Positions 34,764-42,862 of a stretch of DNA of 64,000 nt are shown here, one piece after another; position 1 is the first letter of the stretch, and every line of letters starts with the position of its first letter. The DNA comes from Arenimonas maotaiensis (GTDB taxonomy: Bacteria > Pseudomonadota > Gammaproteobacteria > Xanthomonadales > Xanthomonadaceae). Where the stretch lies: contig NZ_BMFO01000004.1 in the NCBI RefSeq assembly GCF_014638745.1, positions 1-64,000 of the forward strand, given 5' to 3'. A program made the position numbers and the translations under genes. Under the pieces are notes generated by a model. It saw nothing but the letters and a program-made list of their open reading frames with translations. It had not been told where the DNA came from and ran no database searches.

Positions 34764-35509
34764 TGGACGCCGGCGATTCCCTGCAGGCATTCGCCGCCAA
34801 ATGGCGCGCCGCCTGGCCGGAACAGACGGTGCTGGACCTGTTCGTGCCGCCGGCGCAGCGGCTGTCGGCCGCGGCCTGGGCCAGTCTGCTGTTCGAACTG
34901 CATTCGGCTGCGTTCACCTTGGAGCATGAGGCCGTGCGCGACGGCAAGACCGGTTGGTGGGCCGAGGAACTGCAGCGCCTGCAAGGCGGCGCGCCGCGCC
35001 ATCCGCTCACGCAGGCCTTGGCCGATGTCGATGCGCCGTTCGCGGCGATGGCGGTGCCGATGCTGTCCGTGGTCCGCGACGTGCCGCTCCTCGCCGGCGA
35101 CACCACCTCATTGTTCGCCCGACTGCGGCCGTTCGCCGAGGCCGTATCGGCCTGCGAGGCCGCGGTGTTCGCCAGCCGCGCGCACGCCACGGATGCCGAT
35201 AGCCTGATCGCCGAATGGCTGGTGTTGCGGCTGCCGGATGGTTTGGCCGCTTTCGACCGCGGCATGCTGCCGTTGCATCTGCGCGCGCGTTATGCGGCGT
35301 TCGCCGACAATGCGCCGCCGCCGGCGTTGCGCCGCGATTGGTTGGCTGAACTCGAGGCGGCGGTGCCGCGTACGGCGGCCGGCAACTGGTTCCGCGAGGC
35401 GCAGCGGCGCTTCCTGCGCCGTCGCATCAGGGCGCTTGCTGCCGATGCCGGCCCACGCCCCGGCCCGGGGCATGTCTGGGATGCCTGGCGCGCCGTGCGT
35501 TCGCGCTAA
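34763..35509 (+). CDS. Squalene/phytoene-synthase-like protein without the usual catalytic motifs
   Basis: A 248-residue alpha-helical protein. The segment WWAEELQRLQGGAPRHPLTQAL is close to the corresponding region of squalene/phytoene synthases, and the overall length and helix pattern fit. The two aspartate-rich DXXXD motifs of active head-to-head prenyl synthases are not seen at the expected positions, so it is probably a non-catalytic or functionally altered relative. It starts in the stop of the phosphatase gene (TGATG) and is the last gene of the efp-to-here run. It ends three bases from the convergent pyrC. Confidence 0.6.
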   Translation: MDAGDSLQAFAAKWRAAWPEQTVLDLFVPPAQRLSAAAWASLLFELHSAAFTLEHEAVRDGKTGWWAEELQRLQGGAPRHPLTQALADVDAPFAAMAVPMLSVVRDVPLLAGDTTSLFARLRPFAEAVSACEAAVFASRAHATDADSLIAEWLVLRLPDGLAAFDRGMLPLHLRARYAAFADNAPPPALRRDWLAELEAAVPRTAAGNWFREAQRRFLRRRIRALAADAGPRPGPGHVWDAWRAVRSR

Positions 35510-35512
35510 AAT

Positions 35513-36544
35513 TTAGACCACTTTCCAGCGCAGCGATTCGCCGGCTTTCAGCGGCGACAGCGATTCTTCGCCCAAGGGCAGGGTTTGCGGCACGGTCCAG
35601 GCTTCGCGTTTCAACGTGATGGTGTCGGTATTGCGCGGCAAGCCGTAGAAGTCCGGGCCATGCAGGCTGGCGAAGCTTTCCAGACGGTCGAGTGCGCCGG
35701 CGTCCTCGAACGCCTCGGCGTACAGCTCGATGGCGGCGTGCGCGGTGTAGATGCCGGCGCAGCCGCAGGCCGATTCCTTGGCGCCGAGCGCATGCGGCGC
35801 GCTGTCGGTGCCGAGGAAGAATTTCGGACTGCCGCCGGTGGCGGCCGCCACCAGCGCCAGCCGGTGCGGTTCGCGCTTGAGCACGGGCAGGCAATACATA
35901 TGCGGCCGGATGCCGCCCTGGAAGATCGCGTTGCGGTTGTACAGCAGGTGATGCGCGGTGATGGTGGCGGCCACGTTCGCCGGCGCGGCCGCCACGAACT
36001 CCGCGGCCTGGCGGGTGGTGATGTGCTCGAGCACGATCTTCAGGTTCGGAAAGTCGCGCAGCAGCGGGACCAGATGGCGTTCGATGAACACCGCTTCGCG
36101 ATCGAAGATATCGACCTCGGCATCGGTGACTTCGCCGTGCAGCAGCAACGGCATGCCGCATTCCTCCAACGCCGCGATGGCCTTGGCGGCCTTGGCGATG
36201 TCGGTCACCCCGGAGTCGGAATTGGTGGTGGCGCCGGCCGGATAGTACTTCACCGCCTGCACGACGCCGCTGGCCTGCGCGGCCCGGATGTCTTCCGGCC
36301 GGGTGTTGTCGGTCAGGTACAGCGTCATCAGCGGTTGGAACGCGGTGCCGCGCGCGGCCTGCAGCAGCCGGTCGCGGTAAGCTTGGGCGTCGGCCAGGGT
36401 CAGCACCGGCGGCTTCAGGTTCGGCATCGCGATGGCGCGGGCGAACACGCGCGCGGTATCCGGCAGCACGCTGTGCATGGCGGCGCCGTCGCGGAAATGG
36501 ATGTGCCAGTCGTCCGGGCGGATCAGGGTCAGGGTATCGGTCAT
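35513..36544 (-). CDS. pyrC: Dihydroorotase, class II
   Basis: A 343-residue zinc amidohydrolase closing carbamoyl aspartate to dihydroorotate in pyrimidine synthesis. Metal ligands: [10 protein letters not shown], the carboxylated lysine in AVKYYPAG, the histidine in [20 protein letters not shown], and the aspartate in LGTDSAPH. The length matches E. coli PyrC. It is downstream of yidD on the same strand, 19 bases apart. Confidence 0.97.
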   Translation of the reverse strand: MTDTLTLIRPDDWHIHFRDGAAMHSVLPDTARVFARAIAMPNLKPPVLTLADAQAYRDRLLQAARGTAFQPLMTLYLTDNTRPEDIRAAQASGVVQAVKYYPAGATTNSDSGVTDIAKAAKAIAALEECGMPLLLHGEVTDAEVDIFDREAVFIERHLVPLLRDFPNLKIVLEHITTRQAAEFVAAAPANVAATITAHHLLYNRNAIFQGGIRPHMYCLPVLKREPHRLALVAAATGGSPKFFLGTDSAPHALGAKESACGCAGIYTAHAAIELYAEAFEDAGALDRLESFASLHGPDFYGLPRNTDTITLKREAWTVPQTLPLGEESLSPLKAGESLRWKVV

Positions 36545-36563
36545 GGCGTCGGTTCGGCGGGAA

Positions 36564-36800
36564 TCAATGGCGGATCGTACCGGTGCGCTCGGGCACCGGA
36601 TCGTAGCCGCCGGGGTGGAAGGGATGGCAGCGTGCGATCCGGCGCGCGGTCAGCCAGCCGCCGCGGAAGAAGCCGAAGCGCTCGATGGCCTGCATGGCGT
36701 AGGCCGAACAGGTTGGCGAGAAGCGGCAATTGCTGCCGAGCATCGGGCTGATCATCAGCTGATATCCGCGTATCAATAGCAAGGCCAGCGATTTCAGCAT
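36564..36800 (-). CDS. yidD: Membrane protein insertion efficiency factor YidD
   Basis: A 78-residue protein peripherally bound to the inner membrane that assists YidC. The family core is complete: [25 protein letters not shown], then [29 protein letters not shown]. In many bacteria it lies between rnpA and yidC; here it sits alone upstream of pyrC, an uncommon location. Confidence 0.95.
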   Translation of the reverse strand: MLKSLALLLIRGYQLMISPMLGSNCRFSPTCSAYAMQAIERFGFFRGGWLTARRIARCHPFHPGGYDPVPERTGTIRH

Positions 36801-36818
36801 AAAATAGCACCGCGCATC

Positions 36819-36847
36819 TTGCGAAGGTCTATAGTGTAGGCTATAAA
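36819..36847 (+). promoter_or_regulatory. Promoter of the dksA-like gene
   Basis: TTGCGA (36819-36824), a 17-base spacer and TATAAA (36842-36847), near consensus for sigma-70. Transcription would start near 36854, about 17 bases before the AGAGGAAA ribosome binding site. Confidence 0.6.
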
Positions 36848-36885
36848 AGGTGTCTCGAGCCTAAACACGAAGAGGAAACCCCCAC

Positions 36886-37971
36886 GTGGCCAACAAGAAA
36901 ACGGTAAAACCCGGCAAGAAGCCGGTCAAGAAAGCCGCCGCCAAGCCCGTCAAGAAACCGGCCGTGAAAGCCAAGCCGCCCGTGAAAAAGGCCGTGGTCA
37001 AAAAAGCCGCCGCCAAGAAGGCGCCGGTCAAAAAAGCTCCCGTGAAGAAGGCCGCGGCCAAGAAGCCCGCCGTCAAAAAAGCGCCGGCGAAGAAAGCCGT
37101 CGTCAAGAAAGCGCCGATCAAAAAAGCGCCGATCAAAAAAGCGCCGCAGAAAAAGCCCGCCGCCAAGCCGCAGAAGAAAGCGGTCAAGCCGGCGCCGGCG
37201 AAAACCAAAAAGCCCTTGCCGAAGAAGCCGGCGGCGAAACCCGCCAAAAAGCCCGTCGTCAAGGCACCGGTCAAGAAGGTCGCCGTCAAGGCGCCCGTCA
37301 AGCCGGCCCCCAAGCCCGTACCGAAGTCCGCAGTAAAACCGAGCAAGCCCATCGCCAAGGTTCCTGCCGTAAAGACGTCCGAAGTCCAGAAACCGCAAGC
37401 GAAGAAGATCGTGCCCCAAGCCGTAAAGACCCCCGAAAAAGCCGTGCCCGCCGTACCCGTTCCGAAACCCGCCGCCAAGCCTGCCCGCAAAGGCGCGCGT
37501 GCCGGTTACGTCAAACGCGAGATCGTCGCCGAAACCGCCCTGAAGCAGAAGTCGGTGCGGCGCGTCCAGTTGCCGCCCGGCTACAAGCCGAGCGAGAGCG
37601 AAGAGTACATGAACGATTACCAGCTCGAGTATTTCCGCCAGAAGCTGCTGGCCGAACGCGAGAAGCTGCTGAGCGCCACCCAGGAAACCATCAACGAGCT
37701 GAAGGAAGAAGCGCGCGACGTTGGCGACGAGGCCGAACGCGCCTCGCGCGAGACCGAGAACTTCTTCGAGCTGCGCACCCGCGACCGTTACCGAAAGCTG
37801 CTGTACAAGATCGACAAGATCATCGCCACCATCGACGACGGCACCTACGGCTATTGCGTCGATACCGGCGAGGAGATCGGCATCAAGCGCCTGGAAGGGC
37901 GCCCGATGGCCGAGCGCACCGTCGACGCCCAGGAGCGCTGGGAACACAAGAAGAAACAGCTCGGCGATTGA
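36886..37971 (+). CDS. dksA: DksA/TraR-family RNA polymerase-binding protein with a long lysine-rich N-terminus
   Basis: A 361-residue protein starting at GTG (AGAGGAAA upstream). Residues 1 to about 210 are low-complexity Lys/Ala/Pro/Val repeats (KKAPVKK, KKPAAK types) like histone H1 or AlgP tails and should bind nucleic acid. The last 120 residues are a DksA domain: a coiled coil with tip residues Asp278, Asp281 and Ala283 (DVGDEA), corresponding to the catalytic tip of E. coli DksA, and a C-terminal globular part. Only one of four zinc cysteines remains (Cys324 in YGYC; the others are Thr, Thr and Ala), as in alphaproteobacterial DksA. It probably modulates RNA polymerase with ppGpp, without zinc. 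Confidence 0.88.
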   Translation: MANKKTVKPGKKPVKKAAAKPVKKPAVKAKPPVKKAVVKKAAAKKAPVKKAPVKKAAAKKPAVKKAPAKKAVVKKAPIKKAPIKKAPQKKPAAKPQKKAVKPAPAKTKKPLPKKPAAKPAKKPVVKAPVKKVAVKAPVKPAPKPVPKSAVKPSKPIAKVPAVKTSEVQKPQAKKIVPQAVKTPEKAVPAVPVPKPAAKPARKGARAGYVKREIVAETALKQKSVRRVQLPPGYKPSESEEYMNDYQLEYFRQKLLAEREKLLSATQETINELKEEARDVGDEAERASRETENFFELRTRDRYRKLLYKIDKIIATIDDGTYGYCVDTGEEIGIKRLEGRPMAERTVDAQERWEHKKKQLGD

Positions 37972-37986
37972 TTTCCGCCAGGCCGG

Positions 37987-38014
37987 AAAAAACGCCCCGT
38001 TCGGGGCGTTTTTT
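37987..38014. terminator. Bidirectional intrinsic terminator
   Basis: A 12-base-pair stem (AAAAAACGCCCC/GGGGCGTTTTTT) with a GTTC loop between the convergent dksA-like and DUF885 genes; the last base overlaps the DUF885 stop codon. Confidence 0.88.
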
Positions 38015-39768
38015 CATTTCGCGTCCAGCGCCGGATAGAAGCGCCAATGCGGCGCCAGCGGCGCGTCCGGCACCTCGCCGCGCAGCCGGTCGCGCACCAT
38101 CGAGACCGGCATCGGGCCGCCTTTCAGGATGGCGTCGTGGAACTCGCGCTCGCCCATCCGGCCGGATTCGACCAGTTCCCGGCGCAGTTCGCGGAACTGC
38201 AGGCCGCCGAGCATGTAGGCCGCCTGATACAGCGGGCCGTAGTCGCCGGCGAAGCTGCGGCGCACTTCCGCCGCGGCGTTCTCGCGCTCGTGGCCGACGC
38301 GTTCGACCAGCAGGTCGATGGCCTGCTGCGGCGTCATTTGCCCCATGTGGAACGACAGCGAGAACAGGATGCGCGCGGCCCGGTGGCTGCGCCAGAACAG
38401 CATGCCCATCTTCTGCTCGGGCGTCGCGGCGAAGCCCTTTTCGTACATCACGAATTCCCAGTACAGGGCCCAGCCTTCGGTCCAGAACGGGGTGTCGAAC
38501 AGCTGGCGCTGGGTGTTGTAGCGGCTGTTGTAGAAATGCTGCAGGTGATGTCCGGGAATCAGCTCGTGGTGCACCACCGCCCGCGAGAAATGGCGGTTGT
38601 TGCCGCGCAGGGCCATGGCCTGTTTCCCGGCCGGCATGCTGTCGTGCGGGTAGGCGACCCAGACGTCCTCGCCGCCGAGGAAGAACGGCGCCTGCAACTG
38701 GTATTCGGGGGTCAGCATGGTCATCCGCCAGTCGCGCTTGGCCAGTTCCGGCACGGTCACCGAACCGTTGCGCTCCAGCCAGGCGATGGCTTCGTCGGCC
38801 AACTCGACCACGTATGGCGGCTGGCCGCCGCGCGGCGGACCGTCCTGCTTCACCTTCTCCAGGGCCTCGTGCCAGTCGGCATAGCCCATCTCGGCGGCGG
38901 CCTTGCGCATCTCGTCCTGGCACCAGGCCAGTTCGCGTTCGGCCAGGCGTACGATCTCTTCCGGCGTATAGGGAATCAGTTCGTAGCGCAGCGCCGCTTC
39001 CACGGCGTCACGGCCGATCGGATCGCCGATGATGGTTTCCGGGTCGGCGGCTTTGGCCACGTCGTTGCGCAGGAAGGTGCCGTAGGCCTCCATGCGCTTG
39101 TCCAGCGCCGTATAGGCGGCGGCCACATGTTTGGTGTAGGCCGGATCGTAGCCGTCGTAGAAGGTGTGCCATTGCCTGAAGTCTTCGCGGAACGCGGCCA
39201 GCAGGCGCGCCGCGCGCAGGGCGACGATGGGCGAGGTGCCGGCGGCATCGGTTTGCAGCTCGGCCTGCCTGGCCTGCAGCGACGCGTCGGCCGCTTCGAT
39301 CAGGCGTTTGGCCTGCAGCGGCAACACCGGCTTCAGCGCCCGGCGCTGTTCGGCCAGATCGATCAGCGGCGCCAGCTCCGGCAGCAGAGCCAGCGCCTGC
39401 TCATGGCGTTGGCGCTCGAAGTCCAGCTGCTTCAGCCGATAGCCCAATTCGCGGTCGAACAGGGCGTAATCGACGCGGTCCTCCAAGGTCAGCTCGGCCG
39501 GCTTGAACCCGTGCAGGCGCGTCTGCCAGCCCGTGTACAGCGCGCGCAATGCGGCTTCGCGGCCGCGGCCGGCGTCGATGTCGTACACGTGTTCGGTGCT
39601 GGCCAGGTCGGCGCTGAAGCGTTCCACGAAAAACGCCAGCATGTGCTGCTGGCGCGGAATCTCGGACGCGTATGGGACGACGGCCGGCGCCATCGGACTG
39701 CTGGCCTGCGAGGGCAGGGCGAGGGCGGCGGCGATGGCCAAGGACAGGCCGGCGGCGGGGATTCTCAT
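38014..39768 (-). CDS. DUF885 exported zinc peptidase-like protein
   Basis: A 584-residue protein with a signal peptide (AGLSLAIAAALALPSQAS). The metal site is HHELIPGHHLQHF, the HExxxH motif of the DUF885 group of predicted zinc carboxypeptidases, followed by FWTEGWALYWEFVMYEKGF, where a glutamate would be the third ligand. These proteins act in the periplasm or outside; substrates are largely uncharacterised. It begins in the stop codon of sufE (ATGA) and so is translated with cysS and sufE. Confidence 0.85.
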   Translation of the reverse strand: MRIPAAGLSLAIAAALALPSQASSPMAPAVVPYASEIPRQQHMLAFFVERFSADLASTEHVYDIDAGRGREAALRALYTGWQTRLHGFKPAELTLEDRVDYALFDRELGYRLKQLDFERQRHEQALALLPELAPLIDLAEQRRALKPVLPLQAKRLIEAADASLQARQAELQTDAAGTSPIVALRAARLLAAFREDFRQWHTFYDGYDPAYTKHVAAAYTALDKRMEAYGTFLRNDVAKAADPETIIGDPIGRDAVEAALRYELIPYTPEEIVRLAERELAWCQDEMRKAAAEMGYADWHEALEKVKQDGPPRGGQPPYVVELADEAIAWLERNGSVTVPELAKRDWRMTMLTPEYQLQAPFFLGGEDVWVAYPHDSMPAGKQAMALRGNNRHFSRAVVHHELIPGHHLQHFYNSRYNTQRQLFDTPFWTEGWALYWEFVMYEKGFAATPEQKMGMLFWRSHRAARILFSLSFHMGQMTPQQAIDLLVERVGHERENAAAEVRRSFAGDYGPLYQAAYMLGGLQFRELRRELVESGRMGEREFHDAILKGGPMPVSMVRDRLRGEVPDAPLAPHWRFYPALDAK

Positions 39769-40193
39769 GCGGACTCCGCGGTATGTTGGATGAAGGCGAG
39801 CAGGGCGGCGAAGCCGTTGCTGCGGGTGGGGGAGAGGTGCTTGGACAGGCCGATGGCTTGCACGAAATCCGGCGCGGTGGCGCGTATCTCGGCCGGCGTG
39901 CGCCCGGAATACACGCGTAGGGCCAGATACACCAGGCCGGACACGATGCTGGAGTCGGAGGCGGCGGCGAAGAACAGCCGGCCGTCGCGCGCCTCCGGCA
40001 CGATCCAGACTTTCGACTGGCAACCCTGCAGGCGGTTGGCCTCGGTCTTCCAGTCGTCCGGGAAGGCCGGCAGGCGCTTGCCCAGGTCGATCAGGTATTG
40101 ATAGCGTTCGGACCAGTCGCCGAAGAAGCCGAACTCCTCGACGATGGCGGCCTGCGCTTCGGCGGCGCTGGCTTCGGGCGGCGTCAGCATCAT
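39765..40193 (-). CDS. sufE: Cysteine desulfuration protein SufE
   Basis: A 142-residue sulfur acceptor that takes persulfide from a cysteine desulfurase for iron-sulfur cluster assembly. The acceptor is Cys58 in [12 protein letters not shown], the conserved SufE motif, and [15 protein letters not shown]-type C-terminal sequence ([18 protein letters not shown]) is present. It overlaps cysS upstream and the DUF885 gene downstream by four bases each. A SufS partner is not in the window. Confidence 0.95.
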   Translation of the reverse strand: MMLTPPEASAAEAQAAIVEEFGFFGDWSERYQYLIDLGKRLPAFPDDWKTEANRLQGCQSKVWIVPEARDGRLFFAAASDSSIVSGLVYLALRVYSGRTPAEIRATAPDFVQAIGLSKHLSPTRSNGFAALLAFIQHTAESA

Positions 40194-41560
40194 GCCCGTT
40201 TCCAGCGCACGCCCTGCGGCGTGTCCTCCAGCAGAATGCCCTCATCCGCCAGCTGCTTGCGGATGGCGTCGGCACGCGCGAAATCCTTGCCGGCCTTGGC
40301 GGCGGTGCGTTCGTCGACCAGGCCCTGGATGCGGCTGTCGTCGCTGCCGTCGGCGCCGCGGGTGAACCAGGCTTCCGGCGACTGCTGCAGCAGGCCGAGC
40401 GCTTCACCTGCGGCCAGCAACTGCGATTTCAGCGCCGCGCGCTCGGCCGCGTCTTCGCTGCGGCGCGCCTGGCCGGCCAGATTGGCGAGTTCGGCCAAGG
40501 CCTGCGGGGTGTTGAGGTCGTCGCACAGCACGGCTTCGACGGCCTCGGGGATTTCGCCCGGCGTGGCGTCGACGTCGGCGAGGTCGCGCAGGGTGCCGTA
40601 CAGGCGGTCGAGCGTCTTGACGCTCTGTTCGATCAGCGCATCCGACCAATCCAGCGGCTGCCGGTAATGCGCCGAGAGCAGGGCATAGCGCAGCGCTTCC
40701 GGCGGATGTTTGGCCAGCAGCTCGTGCAGCACGCTGACGTTGCCGACCGACTTCGACATCTTGCTGCCGCCGAAGTTGAGCATGCCGTTGTGCAGCCAGA
40801 AGCGCGCGAACACCTTGCCGCCGTGCGCGCAGGTGCTCTGCGCGATCTCGTTCTCGTGGTGCGGGAACTGCAGGTCGACGCCACCGGCGTGGATGTCGAT
40901 GGTCTCGCCCAGATGGGCTTCGCTCATCGCCGAGCACTCGATGTGCCAGCCCGGCCGGCCCACGCCCCACGGCGAATCCCAGCCCGGCAGGTCGGGCGTG
41001 GACGGTTTCCATAGCACGAAATCGCCTGGATGGCGCTTGTACGGCGCCACGTCCACGCGCGCGCCGGCGATCATTTCGTCCAGGCTGCGGCGCGAGAGAT
41101 GGCCGTATTCGGCGTAGCTGTCGACCGCGAACAGCACATGGCCTTCGGCGGCATAGGCGTGCCCGGAATCGATCAGGCGCTCGATCATCGCGATGATGTG
41201 CGGGATGTGCGCGGTGGCGTGCGGTTCGATGTCCGGCGGCTGGATGCCGAGCGCGGCCATGTCGGCGCGGTAGATGGCGGTGTATTTGTCGGTGATGGCC
41301 GAAATCGGCACGCCGGCGTCCTTGGCCGCGGCGTTGATCTTGTCGTCGACGTCGGTGATGTTGCGGGCGTAGGTCACTTTCGGGTAGCGCCGGCGCAGCA
41401 GCTTGACCAGCACGTCGAACACCACCGGGCCGCGGGCGTTGCCGATATGCACGTAGCTGTACACCGTAGGGCCGCACAGGTACACGGTGACGTTGGACGG
41501 ATCGGCGGGTTCGAAGACCTGCAGACGGCGGGTCAGGTTGTTGTGGAAATGGATGCTCAT
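40190..41560 (-). CDS. cysS: Cysteinyl-tRNA synthetase
   Basis: A 456-residue class I synthetase. The zinc/HIGH region is [18 protein letters not shown] and the KMSKS loop [11 protein letters not shown]; the C-terminal DALR domain is present. The length matches E. coli CysS. It heads a three-gene unit with sufE and the DUF885 peptidase, each pair overlapping by ATGA, and diverges from the arginine operon leader. Confidence 0.97.
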   Translation of the reverse strand: MSIHFHNNLTRRLQVFEPADPSNVTVYLCGPTVYSYVHIGNARGPVVFDVLVKLLRRRYPKVTYARNITDVDDKINAAAKDAGVPISAITDKYTAIYRADMAALGIQPPDIEPHATAHIPHIIAMIERLIDSGHAYAAEGHVLFAVDSYAEYGHLSRRSLDEMIAGARVDVAPYKRHPGDFVLWKPSTPDLPGWDSPWGVGRPGWHIECSAMSEAHLGETIDIHAGGVDLQFPHHENEIAQSTCAHGGKVFARFWLHNGMLNFGGSKMSKSVGNVSVLHELLAKHPPEALRYALLSAHYRQPLDWSDALIEQSVKTLDRLYGTLRDLADVDATPGEIPEAVEAVLCDDLNTPQALAELANLAGQARRSEDAAERAALKSQLLAAGEALGLLQQSPEAWFTRGADGSDDSRIQGLVDERTAAKAGKDFARADAIRKQLADEGILLEDTPQGVRWKRA

Positions 41561-41615
41561 GCCGGCATTTTAGCAAGCTTTGGCCGCCGATTTAGCCCGA
41601 ATTCAGCGCCGCGCC

Positions 41616-41644
41616 TTGCCCGTACGCGGGTTTTGGCCCATAAT
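41616..41644 (+). promoter_or_regulatory. Promoter of the arginine operon leader
   Basis: TTGCCC (41616-41621), 17 bases, CATAAT (41639-41644). Transcription would begin near 41651, immediately before the leader-peptide ATG at 41652, about 180 bases upstream of argF'. Confidence 0.55.
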
Positions 41645-41651
41645 CGCCGGC

Positions 41652-41747
41652 ATGTGCCCGAATTTCTCCGCCGTCGAGTTCCTGTCGTCCGCCCGCATGG
41701 CGTCGTCGATGACCTCGCGTGCCCGCCGACCGTTGCCGACAAGATAG
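41652..41747 (+). CDS. Candidate arginine leader peptide, 31 aa
   Basis: A short frame from ATG 41652 to TAG 41745-41747 whose final part reads TSRARRPLPTR-stop: four arginines in the last ten codons (CGT, CGC, CGA, AGA), plus one earlier. CGA and AGA are rare in this genome. It lies between a good promoter and an intrinsic terminator upstream of the arginine biosynthesis genes, the layout of a ribosome-mediated attenuator. No ribosome binding site is visible; the predicted transcript starts at or one base before the ATG, so translation may be leaderless, or internal ATGs (41697, 41709) may be used. This is an inference from sequence. Confidence 0.45.
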   Translation: MCPNFSAVEFLSSARMASSMTSRARRPLPTR

Positions 41748-41804
41748 CTGGGTCTCCGGAGCATTCGCATTTTCCATAGAAACCCAGCCCAGGCTGGGTT
41801 TTTT
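41747..41804 (+). promoter_or_regulatory. Candidate attenuator of the arginine operon: terminator with competing antiterminator
   Basis: An eight-base-pair stem (AACCCAGC 41781-41788 with GCTGGGTT 41793-41800, loop CCAG) followed by six or seven T residues is a clear rightward terminator, though no gene precedes it. GCTGGGT at 41747-41753, starting within the leader stop codon, is complementary to ACCCAGC at 41782-41788 and could form an antiterminator. A ribosome at the stop codon would cover 41747-41753 and allow termination; a ribosome stalled at the CGT-CGC-CGA codons (41718-41729) would leave it free. Confidence 0.6.
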
Positions 41805-41833
41805 CGTTTCCGCGCCCCCACAAGGATCCCACC

Positions 41834-42850
41834 ATGCAGCATTTCCTCAACACCCAGGATTGGTCGGTCGACGGCCTGCAGCACCTGCTGGCCAAGGCCA
41901 GCGAGTTCAAGGCCAACAAACTCGGCGACCAGCTCAAGGGCCGTTCGATCGCGCTGCTGTTCTTCAATCCCTCGATGCGCACCCGCACCAGCTTCGAGCT
42001 CGGCGCCTTCCAGCTGGGGGCGCACGCCGTGGTGCTGCAGCCCGGCAAGGACGCCTGGCCGATCGAGTTCGAACTCGGCACCGCGATGGACGGCGACACC
42101 GAGGAGCACATCATCGAGGTCGCCAAGGTGCTGTCCTCCTATGTCGACATGATCGCGGTGCGGGCCTTCCCGAAATTCATCGATTGGCAGGACGACCGCC
42201 AGGACAAGGTGCTGAACGCCTTCGCGCGCTACGCCACGGTGCCGGTCATCAACATGGAGACCATCACGCATCCCTGCCAGGAACTGGCGCACATCCTGGC
42301 CCTGCAGGAACAATTCGCCACCCGCGACCTGCGCGGCAAGAAATACGTGCTGACCTGGACCTATCACCCGAAGGCGCTGAATACCGCCGTGGCCAACTCG
42401 GCGCTGACCATCGCCACCCGCATGGGCATGGACGTGACCCTGCTGTGCCCGAACGCGCAGTACCTGCTGGACGAACGCTATATGGGCTGGGCCGAGGACA
42501 ACGCCCGCGCCGCCGGCGGTTCGTTCACGGTCAGCCACGACATCGAGCGCAGCTATGCCGGCGCGCACGTGGTGTACGCCAAGAGCTGGGGCGCGCTGCC
42601 GTATTTCGGCAACTGGGGCGCCGAACAGCCGATGCGCGAGCAATACAAGCACTTCATCGTCGACGAGGCCAAGATGGCGCTGACCGACGGCGGCGTGTTC
42701 TCGCACTGCCTGCCGCTGCGCCGCAACATCAAGGCCACCGACGCGGTCATGGACTCGCCGGCCTGCATCGCCGTGCAGGAAGCCGAAAACCGCCTGCATG
42801 TGCAGAAGGCGGTCATGGACACCCTCATCAACCATCCCGAAATCCGCTAA
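41834..42850 (+). CDS. argF: N-acetylornithine carbamoyltransferase
   Basis: A 338-residue transcarbamylase of the argF' type, making N-acetylcitrulline from N-acetylornithine and carbamoyl phosphate. The carbamoyl-phosphate loop is SMRTRTSFELG. The distinctive AOTCase segment PIEFELGTAMDGDTEEHI replaces the ornithine-transcarbamylase substrate loop, and the C-terminal HCLPLRRNIKAT segment is typical. It is the first structural gene after the leader; AAGGAT stands before the ATG. Known from Xanthomonas and a few other lineages, it requires a deacetylase acting on acetylcitrulline, provided by the argE-type gene at 44056. Confidence 0.96.
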   Translation: MQHFLNTQDWSVDGLQHLLAKASEFKANKLGDQLKGRSIALLFFNPSMRTRTSFELGAFQLGAHAVVLQPGKDAWPIEFELGTAMDGDTEEHIIEVAKVLSSYVDMIAVRAFPKFIDWQDDRQDKVLNAFARYATVPVINMETITHPCQELAHILALQEQFATRDLRGKKYVLTWTYHPKALNTAVANSALTIATRMGMDVTLLCPNAQYLLDERYMGWAEDNARAAGGSFTVSHDIERSYAGAHVVYAKSWGALPYFGNWGAEQPMREQYKHFIVDEAKMALTDGGVFSHCLPLRRNIKATDAVMDSPACIAVQEAENRLHVQKAVMDTLINHPEIR

Positions 42851-42862
42851 GGAAAATCCCCC

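Noticed and set aside
36886-37500. The KKAPVKK-type repeats as a CRISPR or tandem-repeat array
   Set aside because: They are irregular codon-level repeats within one open frame with ribosome binding site and promoter, encoding a lysine-rich tail; there are no unique spacers.
41781-41804. The hairpin before argF' as an ordinary terminator of an upstream gene
   Set aside because: The only upstream gene, cysS, reads away from it, and the T run serves rightward transcription, so it must act within the arginine leader.
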